Below are positions 1 through 9,654 of a stretch of DNA of 64,000 nt, one piece after another. Under the pieces are notes generated by a model. It did no database searches. It saw only the letters and a program-made list of their open reading frames with translations, and was not told where the DNA came from. Made by a program: the position numbers and the translations under genes. Origin of the DNA: Conoideocrella luteorostrata (lineage: Eukaryota; Ascomycota; Sordariomycetes; Hypocreales; Clavicipitaceae); contig JASWJB010000194.1 of the NCBI GenBank assembly GCA_032433595.1, positions 1-64,000 on the forward strand, read 5' to 3'. The stretch's first letter is position 1, and every line of letters starts with the position of its first letter.

Positions 1-787
1 CCGACATAGTCTGTCCTCAGCCGAGTGCTCCTCCTGCCAACTCCGTTCCACTGGATCGACCTCCAGCTAATCGGCACCTACATAGTCATATAGTCAATAA
101 GCCACTGAGATAGACTAGATATCATGTTCTGTCGAAGCCCAGTATTGGTGGGCACAGCGACACGTTGTCGCTCGTAGACCCTCACTACTCTGCCACCATG
201 CAAGGCAGAACGGCGATCCCGCGAGGCACCAACAGACTCGAATGCATACAATCAATCAGCTGTTGAAGCACGTCGGGAATTAAGCAGCGCCATGTGGACC
301 CAATCGATCTCATACATCGCATTCATAACTACCTAGTTAGCCCCACGCAATGTGCCCCCATACAGGGTGACATCATGCTTCATCAGAGTCGTATATCCTT
401 CATGTCCAACTATTGCCCAAAACAGCACAAACGTGTCGCTGGGTGGATCTTGAACCAGCGCTCGCCACATCAACATGATCACCGCGCCCCAAGCAAGACC
501 CTGCAGCGCCGCACCGCGCAGCATCAATGGGCAGTGCCAGTAGCAGTAGCTGCGGGGTCTCTCAAACCCCAGAGTTCAGCCTTGCTCGGCTGTAAGTGCG
601 TCAAAGCTGGGTTTCTTGACTCGAGCGGGAACACCTCTCGTCCTGTGGTGCATCTACGAAGAGCCAAGATCTATATATATGGAGGCCAAGACTCCCTCTC
701 TCTCGTGCCACGCATCATGGACCCGTTCAAGACTTACAAGTCGAATACCTCGGATACCCAAGTTTCACTCTGCAGTGTTTTGACATC
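1..787. other. Upstream intergenic region
   Basis: I see no convincing gene here. The 165-residue plus-strand ORF at 294-791 has no recognisable motif and runs into the RTA1 start. The only signal is a TATA-like tract about 108 bp before the RTA1 start codon. Confidence 0.5.
671..680 (+). promoter_or_regulatory. TATA-like element of the RTA1-like gene
   Basis: The sequence CTATATATAT lies about 108 bp before the proposed ATG at 788. Its role as a core promoter is inferred from position and composition only. Confidence 0.35.
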
Positions 788-1927
788 ATGACAGACGGCA
801 GATACGGTACAGCCACCCTTCCGCCCGAGCCCTTGACCATCACAGAATCCGATTCTAACACATCGCAGTCGACGGCAGTATCTGGTTCTACGAGCCGAAC
901 CAACAGGCGCCGATTTTCTTTACCGTCGCCTTTGGTCTTGTTACCCTCCTGCATCTTTGGCAATGCATGTAAGCCACCCCATTCCTTCCCCGTCGCCAAA
1001 TCTAAACCCAAACCTCTATATATCGATACCATCACTAACACCCCTCCCAGCAAATACAAGAGTTTCAAAATCACGGCCCTCCACCCCTTCGCATGCATGC
1101 TCTTCACCGTGGGCTTCGCCTTCCGCGAAGTAGGTTCGCACAAGATCACCCAGACGGTCCCGTACCTGGTCAGCACCATCCTCATCTACTCAGCGCCGCC
1201 CATCCTGGAACTAGCCAACTTCCACGTCCTCGGGCGCATCCTGTACTACGTTCCCTACTGCGCGCCCCTGCATCCCGGCCGAACCCTCACCACGTTCGGC
1301 TCTCTCTCGTTCTTCGTCGAGGTCCTCAACGGCCTGGGCATAGCATGGGTCGCCCAGCCCAAGGTGGCCGATAACATCCGGGACGTCGGCCACGCCCTTC
1401 TCAAGGCCTCCCTGATCCTGCAGCTCTGCGTGATAACGCTGTTCCTCGGCACGGCTGCCCTGTTCCACTACAAGTGCTCCCGCGCGGGTGTCCTGACCAG
1501 AGCAACCAAGTTCCCCTTGTGGACGATGTATGCATCCTCGCTCATCATCCTGACCCGCTGCATTTACCGCACGGTAGAGCACTTTGGCTCCGAGGCCATG
1601 TCCTCCGCCGAGTCCGTTGCGCAGCTCAATGCGCTCAGTCCGATCCTCCGGTATGAGTGGTTCTTCTATGTGTTCGAGGCGTCGCTCATGCTTGCCAACG
1701 AGCTGCTGTGGAACTTGATGCATCCGCGGCGGTTCCTGCCCGTGGATATTCACACGTATCTCGCGCAGGATGGCGCCACGGAGCTGCGCGGCCCGGGGTG
1801 GAAGGATGAACGGCCGTTCATCGTGACGCTGTGTGATCCGCTGGGGTGCATGGCCACGGGGAAGAAGACGACGCCGTTCTGGGAAACGAATGGGTTTGGA
1901 AAGATGCCTAGCAAAGTTGGCGCATAA
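788..1927 (+). CDS. RTA1-like seven-transmembrane protein
   Basis: Proposed exons 788-806, 869-968 and 1051-1927 give 331 residues. The unspliced ORF from 788 has the wrong N-terminus. Splicing 807-868 (branch-like TCTAACA, acceptor CAG) and 969-1050 (GTAAGC...CCCAG) restores the family-typical opening GSIWFYEPNQQAPIFFTVAF and then YKSFKITALHPFACMLFTVG. About seven hydrophobic segments follow, and the C-terminal tail is polar. The length fits the fungal RTA1 family (about 300 residues), whose members are linked to resistance to toxic lipids such as 7-aminocholesterol or to lipid movement at the plasma membrane. The exact substrate cannot be read from sequence. The 19-nt first exon is unusually short. 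It stands alone on the plus strand, with the receiver-domain gene about 1 kb downstream. Confidence 0.85.
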   Translation: MTDGRYGTATLPPEPLTITESDSNTSQSTAVSGSTSRTNRRRFSLPSPLVLLPSCIFGNACKPPHSFPVAKSKPKPLYIDTITNTPPSKYKSFKITALHPFACMLFTVGFAFREVGSHKITQTVPYLVSTILIYSAPPILELANFHVLGRILYYVPYCAPLHPGRTLTTFGSLSFFVEVLNGLGIAWVAQPKVADNIRDVGHALLKASLILQLCVITLFLGTAALFHYKCSRAGVLTRATKFPLWTMYASSLIILTRCIYRTVEHFGSEAMSSAESVAQLNALSPILRYEWFFYVFEASLMLANELLWNLMHPRRFLPVDIHTYLAQDGATELRGPGWKDERPFIVTLCDPLGCMATGKKTTPFWETNGFGKMPSKVGA

Positions 1928-2894
1928 CGAATGCTCTGGCTTGGCGTGGCGTGGCGTGGCGCTCCGTGGCGGGCGCTTGGGGTTGTAAGAGTACTCTCTG
2001 TACGGAGTATGAGGAATGAAAGTGATGACATGTGTTGGTTATTTGATTGTAGATTGTATAGATTGCATAGACTGTATTGACTAGACTTGTATATTTGAAG
2101 TTGACAGCTCCCATGGCAAGTTACGCCGTCAGCATATGTTGCATAGTCTTACGAAGCGGACGCGATTGATACCACGGCAGAATGGAACGAGTGTGCAGCC
2201 TCATCATCTTCATCTATAGCCACTACATTTGCGTTGAACGTCGACAGCTTCACACATCGTAGCAACACAACGCCTGCTTCGTACCTTGTACTCACGACAG
2301 CCACCATCACCGTCACCAGTGCCAAACCAGCCCACCACGACGATAAGACCACGCATGCATGCATTCATGCATTATGCCACAATGACGGTTGCACAACACG
2401 TTCAGTGTCTCCCATTTTACCCCTCAATTGTGTCTGCACACCACACCACTTGGCTGTTCACCGAGTTCACGCTTCCCTTCTTTCCCCCGCGCCTTGTCGA
2501 TCTGCAGTGTGTGCTGACATTGTCGCCCCGTCCTGTCCACGGAGAGCTCATCAGTCCCAGACAGCCTGCAGTTGACTGCATGTCTCTTCAGCCTACCGGT
2601 TGTCCGCCTGGCCCTCCATAACCCTCTTTATCTACTCGATGGCTTGCATCTGCTCGTACTCGAGACCGCACCGATAAGACCAGGCAACGCCACCGCGTCT
2701 GAACCGCTGCCCAACCCAACCGCACCAAAGGCAGCATTGTATCTCCTCAGCGTTCGCCCTCTTCTTTCTCTTCAATTTCACCCCTCCCTCGTACTCGTCA
2801 TCATCATCATCATCATCATCATCATCACTATCGTCACTATCATTATCATCATTATCATCATAAAAAAACCTAGGATACTGCAAAACAAACAACA
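1928..2894. other. Intergenic region, 5' side of receiver-domain gene
   Basis: It holds a TACGGAGTA motif at 2001-2009, a (CAT)n microsatellite at 2798-2861 and no supported gene. The overlapping ORFs on both strands are low complexity and show no family features. Confidence 0.5.
2798..2861. repeat. (TCA/CAT)n microsatellite
   Basis: About ten perfect trinucleotide units are followed by a degenerate continuation with ACT and ATT variants. It ends about 35 bp before the start codon of the receiver-domain gene, so it probably lies in its 5' UTR or core promoter. Confidence 0.9.
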
Positions 2895-4100
2895 ATGTCT
2901 GACCGGGCAGTCGTCTCAACCCCCAGTCTAAGCCCCCCGGACGCACCACCACTTCTCGAACACCTGCACGCCCGCCTGTTTGGTTACGCACGTCGACAAG
3001 ATCCCGGAAATCCCAAATCCTCTCCCGATTACCAGACCATCTCAACACCATGGATTAAAGTCGACGTCTTTGCCCGTGTCCCCACGGTCATCGTAAACGG
3101 CAGCAAAATCATAGAGCTAGCCCGTCAACTTCTCACTACTTTGGAGCCCCATCGACCGATCCTGGCTACGATGGATACCATCCACTTGTGTATTAGCCCC
3201 CTCCCCGATGGGAAGTTCGGGAAACCTGCTACCCATGAACTTGTTTCCTTGCCAGAGGGGACTTGCGAACCAATTACCCTTCCGTAAGTCCATAGCAAAA
3301 AAAAAAAAAAAAACCAATGCATTGTCTATAAACATAACCAGCTCTTTATAACGGTGCCCATACTCATATAAACTTGTGATAGTATCAACATCTTGCAGCT
3401 CGTGAGAAGCCTCACCGAGTGGACTCAGCGCTGGCGCCGCTTCCAACAGCAAATCAAGGACCAAGGGAGAACCCTCGCAGCCAGCCCATCCCTGAAAAAT
3501 ATTTTCATTCCCCTTCCCAAACCTAGCGAGATGGTAGACCCTCTCGCCAGGGCCAACCTCTCCGTTTACACATTCAGACGCACCCCCCAGTTGTGGGTGA
3601 CCCCGCCCGCGGAGGCTCTCAGCAGCGAGGCAAGCGATGTACCTGCTTGGTTCCCACCCAGCAACGATCCGAGAACCATGCTTGTCGCAGAAGACAATGT
3701 CGTCAATGTTATGATTCTGGCCAAGATGATGCACCGCCTGACTCTCAACTTCAAGATTGCACAGAATGGACAAGAGGCATACGACGAGTATAAGAGGGAG
3801 CCGAGTAAGTATTGGTGTGTCTTGATGGATATAAGCATGCCGGTCGTCGATGGGCTCACAGCAGCCCAGTGGATCAGGAGGTTTGAAACGGAGAGCGGAT
3901 TGGAGCCCGTGGTGATGGTCATGATGCATCCTTCTAGTACTACGAAACGATCCGTTGGTTTGGAGTTTGATCATCCCCAGTATGACATTTTTGATTATTT
4001 TCTGGACAAGCCTGTACACACGCAGCATTTGGCGAGCATCGTGGACTCGGTGAGAGAGAGACGCATGCGAAAAGCACTAGCAAGTTTGGCAGTGGGCTGA
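2895..4100 (+). CDS. Stand-alone response-regulator receiver protein
   Basis: Exons 2895-3283 and 3383-4100 give 368 residues. The donor is GTAAGT. The acceptor must be the TAG at 3380-3382, because the closer-looking TTGCAG at 3393-3398 puts a stop in frame, whereas 3383 gives continuous coding. Residues about 227-345 form a receiver (REC) domain: acidic pair E233-D234, phospho-acceptor D279 in VLMDISMPVVDG and lysine K339 in FLDKP. This architecture serves two-component phosphorelay signalling. The usual Thr/Ser step (as in IVALTA) is replaced by VVMVMMHPSS, so the output switch may be altered. The first 220 residues match no domain I know and there is no kinase or DNA-binding domain. It could be a lineage-specific SSK1-like regulator, but it is much shorter than SSK1. 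The intron carries a 16-nt poly-A tract. Confidence 0.75.
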
Positions 4101-4332
4101 GAATGTTAGCAGGCTTGAGAGTGGTCTGAGGACGGAAAAGGTAGAGAAGCCTGGGGGTAGAAGACGTATTACAAGCCCCCCCTATCAGACTATGACTATA
4201 GTACAATGCTGTCAGTGTAGACATTCAGTGGAGAGATTTTCCATCTGGCCAGTATTTCCCCCTTCCCCCAGCAATAACTTCATCAGACGCGTTTTCCATA
4301 TCCCGCTTCCCTTGCATCTGCCCGAATTATTC

Positions 4333-5426
4333 TCACTTTTTCTCGGTGGCTGGCGCCTCAAACACATTTAAACCCAAACCATCCGAATCCAGCATCAGTC
4401 GGTTCTTGGAGCCTGACTCCTGGAGCTGCTGCGCAATGAGACGAGCATTTTCAATCTTCTTGAGCTCCACGTAGGACTTGCTCTTCTTGATGGCATCACC
4501 AATGAGCTCAGCAGAGCGAGCTTCACCCTGTGCCTTGACAACCATGGCCTGCTTCTCTTGTCTGGCCTTGTCGACCACAAAGGCGGCTCGCTGAGCTTCT
4601 TGCTGGGCGACCTGCTTGGCTTCGACGGCAGCAGTGAATTCGGGCGAAAAAGCAAGATGCTACAAGGATGATAAAAGCACGTTAGTATGATGGTATTACT
4701 CAATAATACGTAAGACAAGAAACAGTCGAGTCATACCGTGAGGGACACATCATCGAGAAGAATGTTGAAGCGGGCAGCTCGTCGGGACAAGTTCTCTCGC
4801 ACAAGCCTGGCCACCATCTCTCGCTGCGTGATCAACTGGCTGGCATTGAACTGGGCCACAACGCTCTTCAGCACCTCGTTCACAATTGACGGCAGAACGC
4901 GCTCATCGTAATCCGCCCCGAGGGTTCTGTAGATCTGTGGCAGCGCCTCGACCTGGGGTCTTGACAGGACACGGCAGGTGATGTTGACCATTTGCAAGTC
5001 CTTTGTGCCGGTCAAGGAAGCGACGTTTCGGGGCCTGGCTCGCACATCGTAGACGATTGGGGTTTCAAACCAGGGGATGTTGATATGGGTACCTAATCGC
5101 TCGCAAATCCATTAGCTCGTCTAGCAATCTTCGAGGAAAGAGGAAACCGGCCGTTCTGCGGCGAACCCACCTTCGCTGTAAATCTCCTTGCTCACACCAT
5201 TTATCCTCCTGTACTTGATCGCTCGGTGGCCACCATCCACATTGAACAACGAATTCGAAAATACCCAAGCACCACCGGCTAGCAAGAGGCCGCCAATCAA
5301 TGCACCGCTAGCTCCGCGAGGAATTTGAGGAGGACCACCGCCGGGTCTGCCGCCGTAACCGCCGCGTGACTGCATCTGGCGCAGACGGCGCATAGCCTCC
5401 TCCTGCCAGTTGTTCGGTCCAGACAT
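4333..5426 (-). CDS. PHB2: Prohibitin-2 (mitochondrial inner-membrane scaffold)
   Basis: Three exons, 5171-5426, 4737-5092 and 4333-4659, give 312 residues, the usual prohibitin-2 length. The N-terminus is Gly/Arg/Pro-rich and is followed by one hydrophobic anchor ([15 protein letters not shown], about residues 42-56), the SPFH/prohibitin domain ([20 protein letters not shown] onward) and a long C-terminal coiled coil ([20 protein letters not shown]). Prohibitin-2 assembles with prohibitin-1 into ring complexes in the inner mitochondrial membrane that stabilise respiratory proteins and regulate m-AAA protease. Exon joins keep the frame: [12 protein letters not shown] and [12 protein letters not shown]. 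The start at 5426 is the first ATG in frame and matches family N-termini. It converges on the receiver-domain gene with about 230 bp between stops. Confidence 0.95.
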
Positions 5427-5752
5427 GATGGAATTTGTGTTTGCTGTTCTTTTCCGAGGAAGAAATTGGACGATGGGCTGGATGAAAGAGTGCGTGGCTC
5501 GTCACTGCTGGGTCTGCCCTGGATAGGTTGGAGCTCCGCGGATGAAGCTGGCTGGCCTGGGGCAGCTAAGTCTGCTGACTGATCCGAGATGAGATTTTGG
5601 CTGGTCGCGAGACGTTGTTAGGCTAGCTGCCACTGCCAAAGCCGCTAATCCAAAACGGGCCCGCTTCCAGGACTGCAAATGGACTCCACAACATTAGCCG
5701 ACACTGAGCTTGTATCTTGTGAATTATTTCACTTTTTGTGGGAAGCGTTGAA
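5427..5752. other. Promoter region of prohibitin-2 and 5' flank of tRNA-Leu
   Basis: This is a short spacer with no ORF of note. It must hold the prohibitin-2 promoter on the minus strand. The tRNA gene that follows has its own internal promoter. Confidence 0.5.
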
Positions 5753-5871
5753 GGCAGAATGGCCGAGTGGTCTATGGCGACGGTCTCAAGCACATCAATA
5801 TGTACTTTCGCATCCCATCAAGGAGCGTTCCGTTCACGAAAGTGGCCGGGGTTCGAATCCCCGTTCTGTCA
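5753..5871 (+). tRNA. tRNA-Leu(CAA) with a 37-nt intron
   Basis: The acceptor arms GGCAGAA (5753-5759) and TTCTGTC (5864-5870) pair over seven positions with one G-U, and A5871 is the discriminator. The D-stem is GCC/GGC (5762-5764, 5776-5778). The anticodon CAA is at 5787-5789 and G37 is 5790. An intron of about 5791-5827 follows, where eukaryotic tRNA-Leu(CAA) introns occur. The anticodon stem is A-C-G-G paired with C-C-G-T plus one T-T mismatch at 31-39. A long variable arm (CAC-GAAA-GTG) marks a class II tRNA, which supports leucine. The T arm is CGGGG TTCGAAT CCCCG. The internal B box is at 5850-5860 and a T5 run at 5888-5892 is a likely Pol III terminator. Confidence 0.92.
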
Positions 5872-5887
5872 GCTTCCATTGTTTCCA

Positions 5888-5892
5888 TTTTT
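5888..5892 (+). terminator. Pol III T-run terminator of tRNA-Leu
   Basis: A run of five T lies 16 nt after the tRNA 3' end, as is usual for RNA polymerase III genes. A longer T7 run near 5912 could act as a backup. Confidence 0.55.
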
Positions 5893-6675
5893 GCATTTAT
5901 CTTTGATGATTATTTTTTTGCCGCTCCTGAGTGCAGCCGGGAGGAGATGGGGTAGGGAAGGGCATGTCTGTGACGGAGCGGGTGGAATATGTTAGCAATG
6001 GTGTTTTAATTGCACCTGTTGGATGCTATATACAATGAGTCTGCGGAGTATCCCGTCAATACGGTGTGCGCAGTTTGAAGAAAGGCTATGGTGCTGTTAA
6101 CTTATAATAGCCGCGGAGGTTCTCAATTAGGGGTCAGCAAATCTGATGTAAGAAACCTTGCGAATCATAGTATAGGTTAGTGAATAAATGTGTTCATATA
6201 GTAGTGGCCATTCAAAAAGTCGCCTTCCTCGACACTGCAAGACACGGTCTCGACCAACTCATCTCTGGCCTCCCTGACAGCTGGATATTTTGGCAAATGC
6301 GAATGTCTTGTTTGAGAAATTATAGCAGCAGGAGAACTTGAACGGGTAGTCCACAATCTATATTGTAACATATAACCATCACGCTCCGTCATGTTCAAGG
6401 CTCATCATCATGTTGCATGGACTCAATTGACACATCTATGTACAAAACGGTATTGCACCTAGGCAAACATCAAACATTGCATCATCTATCGTCAACAGGG
6501 ATGTATTTCCATCCGTCATATACCATCCTGCTTCCATCAAATGCCCCCATTCGCCCAATGTACGTAACTCGCGTATTGTTCATGCAGAGACCAAAACAAC
6601 AAAGGAAACTTTTCGCTAGATCGACCCTTGTCGCACCACAGATTTCTTCCTGCAAGGGGAAAAAAAAGAGGTCCG
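5893..6675. other. Intergenic region after tRNA-Leu
   Basis: No gene supported. The part next to 6675 is the 3' flank of the minus-strand methyltransferase. Short ORFs here lack family features. Confidence 0.5.
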
Positions 6676-9654
6676 CTAATGGGCCAAAACGATCGGGATT
6701 ACTTCACTGTAGCTCTTGGGCTTCCTGGCATAGCCCTTGAGCATCCGGAAGCCAGCCTTGCAGCCCCTTCCCTCCTCCATCACCGCATGCACTCCATCAA
6801 GAGATTTGCTTGCCTCCTTCATCGCCTCTCCAGCCGTCACTGTATCTACCAGTCGCATCTCTCCGGCGACCTTTTCCATTTCGCATCGCAGGAGCCATCG
6901 TTCCCAGTTCCATCCGCCAACAATGCTGCAGACGCTGGCGATATTGTCACTACTGCCCATGACCATGGCATCCATTTGGCACACCCTCCCATTCTTGAGA
7001 GAGACGTTGTCCTTCATGGGTGGTGTTGGTGGTACGTCCATCCTTCGCTTGGCACCAACGGGAAGACAAACCCATGCACGACGAACGTCGTCAAATCCGG
7101 CGCGGGACAGGCGACTAAGCCACAGCTTTGATGGGCTTGGGTCATACCCAAGGGTCTTGAGCGTAAAGCCAAACTCAACGCTCTTTGCGAGACCAAGCGG
7201 CCCAGCATTGATGATGTCTGAGTCCATGATTGAAAACTCCAAATAGCCGCCCGGCTTGAGCACTCGCATGCACTCACGAAGACAGCTCTCCCACTCGTCC
7301 TCGCCATTCTCGCCAACAAACTTGAGAATGCCGTGAAGTTCACGAGCGGAGACTAGGTCAAACTGGTCATCGGCAAACGGAAGCTTGGTGAAACGCTCCA
7401 CAGCTACTTGACGATGGTTAGGAGGACCTCGGGCATTGGAATTCGACAGCTGGCGGATAGCTTTGGTTGTGACTGTGTAGATCTTGGCGTTGGGGTATTG
7501 AAGAGCGCAATGCCACGCCCAGTCGCAGGTGGATTGACCGCCAAGATCAAGAATTCTCGCTCGATCACGAGCTGCGCCAGCCTTAGCAGGAGCTATATGA
7601 GAAAGCCGAGCCAGTCTTTGTGTCACAGGCGCCGAGATCAGACGACCGCCGTTGAGGAATCTGAGCGCTGCCACATGCCAACTTGGGATGGTCATTTGGT
7701 TCATGGCCTCGAATTCTTTCTCTTTGCGCAACTTCTCGGGATCGTCTGTAAGGACAAGGTCACCACGAACTACGTTGGCGCTAAGGCGTTTTTTTGCTGA
7801 CTGAGGGACAACGCTCAACTGATACTTGCCGAGGAGTTGGTTGCGATGGGTCTCTCGAAGTGCAGTACGCTGAGCTTGAAGAGCCTCGAACCGGGGTAGC
7901 TGCTGCACAAACACATCTCGAAGCTGGGTGCGGACGACGTAATCCTGGAAAGCTCGATAATAGACGGATTCTTGTCGCAACAACTTGGAAGGCAGGCGTT
8001 TCGGATGCACGGTGGTGGGAATGACATTTGAAAATCGCACAACCTTCTTCTTGGCCTCAACTCCTTGCTCACTTTCGAGTCCAGGCTGCGGTCCTGCGAC
8101 ATCCTCCTCATCATCAGGCAACTCCTCAATAGTTTTGAGAGCGGCATTGTCCTCGTCTCTATCTACGCCTTTGAGATAGGCTCTCTGTGCCATGAGCCAC
8201 AATTCTGTGCGACCTAAGTTGGACAGGTTCTCCTTTTGCTGGTTTTCCGCATAGTCGGGGTCGTAATCAACAACAATCTCGACTGGCGCCTCCTCAGCTT
8301 CGGGCGATGCGGGCGGCTTGATGGTCTCGCCGGAATCGTTGGAATCCTGGTGTTGGATTATCGGTCTGGCTGTAGGCATACCGTCCGTGAGATCGTCGTC
8401 ATCTTGTACTTCGATAACCTGCTCAACAGGCTGTGACGACAAGTCAACACTTCGGTAAAAGCCCTCAGCTGAATCAGGACGCTTGGGGACCGGAGGTGCT
8501 GACTTGTCTGCGTTCCAAGGGCATCGATAGAATTGCTCAGCGGTGGTGGAAGTTGGTGGTAGCATATCGACCGGCGACTTGCTTGGTTGATTCCAGGTGT
8601 TTCTGCTTCGGGGAGACAATCCCGAGAAGAACCCACCGGGAGATGGAATATCCAGTCTTGTCAGACCAGCGAGAGACTGCCGGCTGGGGCTTGGCGCATA
8701 GATTCGTCCCTGAATCGTTTGAGGGGCAAAACTGGTCATTAGGCGAGGGGGCTGCTGTCGCATCTCCGTTGTCGGCTGGGGGACCGTCATGGAAACGTCG
8801 ATTACTTGCGACGGACGCTCGTGGATATCATCTTCTCCCCCGGAAAGGGCCTGCAGTGTTGCCAGAGCGTCGGGCTGGAGATGTACGCCGGTCCAATTCT
8901 CCTCTGTGACATTTTCGTCATTGCCTATCACTGGGGTTGGTGGCGCGCTCATGGCTGCTAACTGCTCGGATGACAGACTGCCATCCAATGAGGGAGGCGC
9001 AGAGATTGTTGGAATCTCCAGGGCTTGCTGCTGTCCCATAAAGTTCATCTGAGCCGGCGACATTGGGAGCCGTGCAGATGGCGTGATGGGTACTGGTGAG
9101 GTGATTTTCTTGAGCTCGTCGACCGCTGACCAAGCTTCATCGGAACCATCGAGCTTGGCTGGAATGACAAGACGGGTAGGCTGTTTCGACAATGATAGGT
9201 TCACGGCTTGGCCATGAGCAGCGCTTCTAGCGGATGACTGTTGATAACATCGCGAAATAGCATCCTCGTCTTCTTCCTCCGACACGTCGTAGAGGTCCTC
9301 GAATTCGGTGTTATCTGTCGCAATGCTTGCTCGGTTCCACAGGTTGGTGGAGGATGTTGTAGGGGAACTGCCGCCTCCAGATACCGTGGACGGTGATGAC
9401 GGGAGGACGGGAGCAGAAAGGTAATGAATCCCCCTGGGCGTCGGAAAGTGATCGCTCATAGGCGACAACCAGGCCTCGATCTTCAAATGCGAAGCATCGC
9501 CTCGTTTCCTCTGTTGGTTTATCGCCGCGCTCTGAACTTGGCCATCATCGCTATCTTCTTCTATTATTGGATTAAGTAATCTCTTCGGCCTTCGACCCAG
9601 CGAAGGTTCGCGAGAATGAAAACTGATCGGTGGTAGTTGGATAGTCCCTGCCAT
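6676..9654 (-). CDS. Large protein with C-terminal class I methyltransferase domain
   Basis: This is a single 992-codon open frame without introns. Residues 1-560 are Ser/Pro/acid-rich and probably disordered. Around 570-640 lies a conserved-looking helical stretch (YYRAFQDYVVRTQLRDVFVQ). From residue 700 an S-adenosylmethionine-dependent methyltransferase fold is visible: motif I RILDLGG, acidic turn PFADDQFDLVSARELHGI, and post-motif VLKPGGYLEFSIMDSD. Such type-11-like domains methylate small molecules or proteins, but the substrate is not evident. It shares the general fold of LaeA-like regulators yet lacks their usual size and N-terminus, so I do not assign it to LaeA. The first ATG at 9654 is used because the preceding region is AT-rich and noncoding. 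Confidence 0.85.
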   Translation of the reverse strand: MAGTIQLPPISFHSREPSLGRRPKRLLNPIIEEDSDDGQVQSAAINQQRKRGDASHLKIEAWLSPMSDHFPTPRGIHYLSAPVLPSSPSTVSGGGSSPTTSSTNLWNRASIATDNTEFEDLYDVSEEEDEDAISRCYQQSSARSAAHGQAVNLSLSKQPTRLVIPAKLDGSDEAWSAVDELKKITSPVPITPSARLPMSPAQMNFMGQQQALEIPTISAPPSLDGSLSSEQLAAMSAPPTPVIGNDENVTEENWTGVHLQPDALATLQALSGGEDDIHERPSQVIDVSMTVPQPTTEMRQQPPRLMTSFAPQTIQGRIYAPSPSRQSLAGLTRLDIPSPGGFFSGLSPRSRNTWNQPSKSPVDMLPPTSTTAEQFYRCPWNADKSAPPVPKRPDSAEGFYRSVDLSSQPVEQVIEVQDDDDLTDGMPTARPIIQHQDSNDSGETIKPPASPEAEEAPVEIVVDYDPDYAENQQKENLSNLGRTELWLMAQRAYLKGVDRDEDNAALKTIEELPDDEEDVAGPQPGLESEQGVEAKKKVVRFSNVIPTTVHPKRLPSKLLRQESVYYRAFQDYVVRTQLRDVFVQQLPRFEALQAQRTALRETHRNQLLGKYQLSVVPQSAKKRLSANVVRGDLVLTDDPEKLRKEKEFEAMNQMTIPSWHVAALRFLNGGRLISAPVTQRLARLSHIAPAKAGAARDRARILDLGGQSTCDWAWHCALQYPNAKIYTVTTKAIRQLSNSNARGPPNHRQVAVERFTKLPFADDQFDLVSARELHGILKFVGENGEDEWESCLRECMRVLKPGGYLEFSIMDSDIINAGPLGLAKSVEFGFTLKTLGYDPSPSKLWLSRLSRAGFDDVRRAWVCLPVGAKRRMDVPPTPPMKDNVSLKNGRVCQMDAMVMGSSDNIASVCSIVGGWNWERWLLRCEMEKVAGEMRLVDTVTAGEAMKEASKSLDGVHAVMEEGRGCKAGFRMLKGYARKPKSYSEVIPIVLAH

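Noticed and set aside
294..791. 165-codon ORF upstream of RTA1
   Set aside because: It has no recognisable features and overlaps the TATA-like promoter and the start of a well-supported gene.
2572..2931. ORF with an isoleucine run before the receiver gene
   Set aside because: The run is the translated (CAT)n repeat, and there is no other coding signal.
3284..3398. Frameshift or pseudogene in the receiver-domain gene
   Set aside because: Using the TTGCAG acceptor at 3398 puts a stop in frame, but the TAG acceptor at 3380-3382 gives an exact frame and a natural peptide, so the gene is intact.
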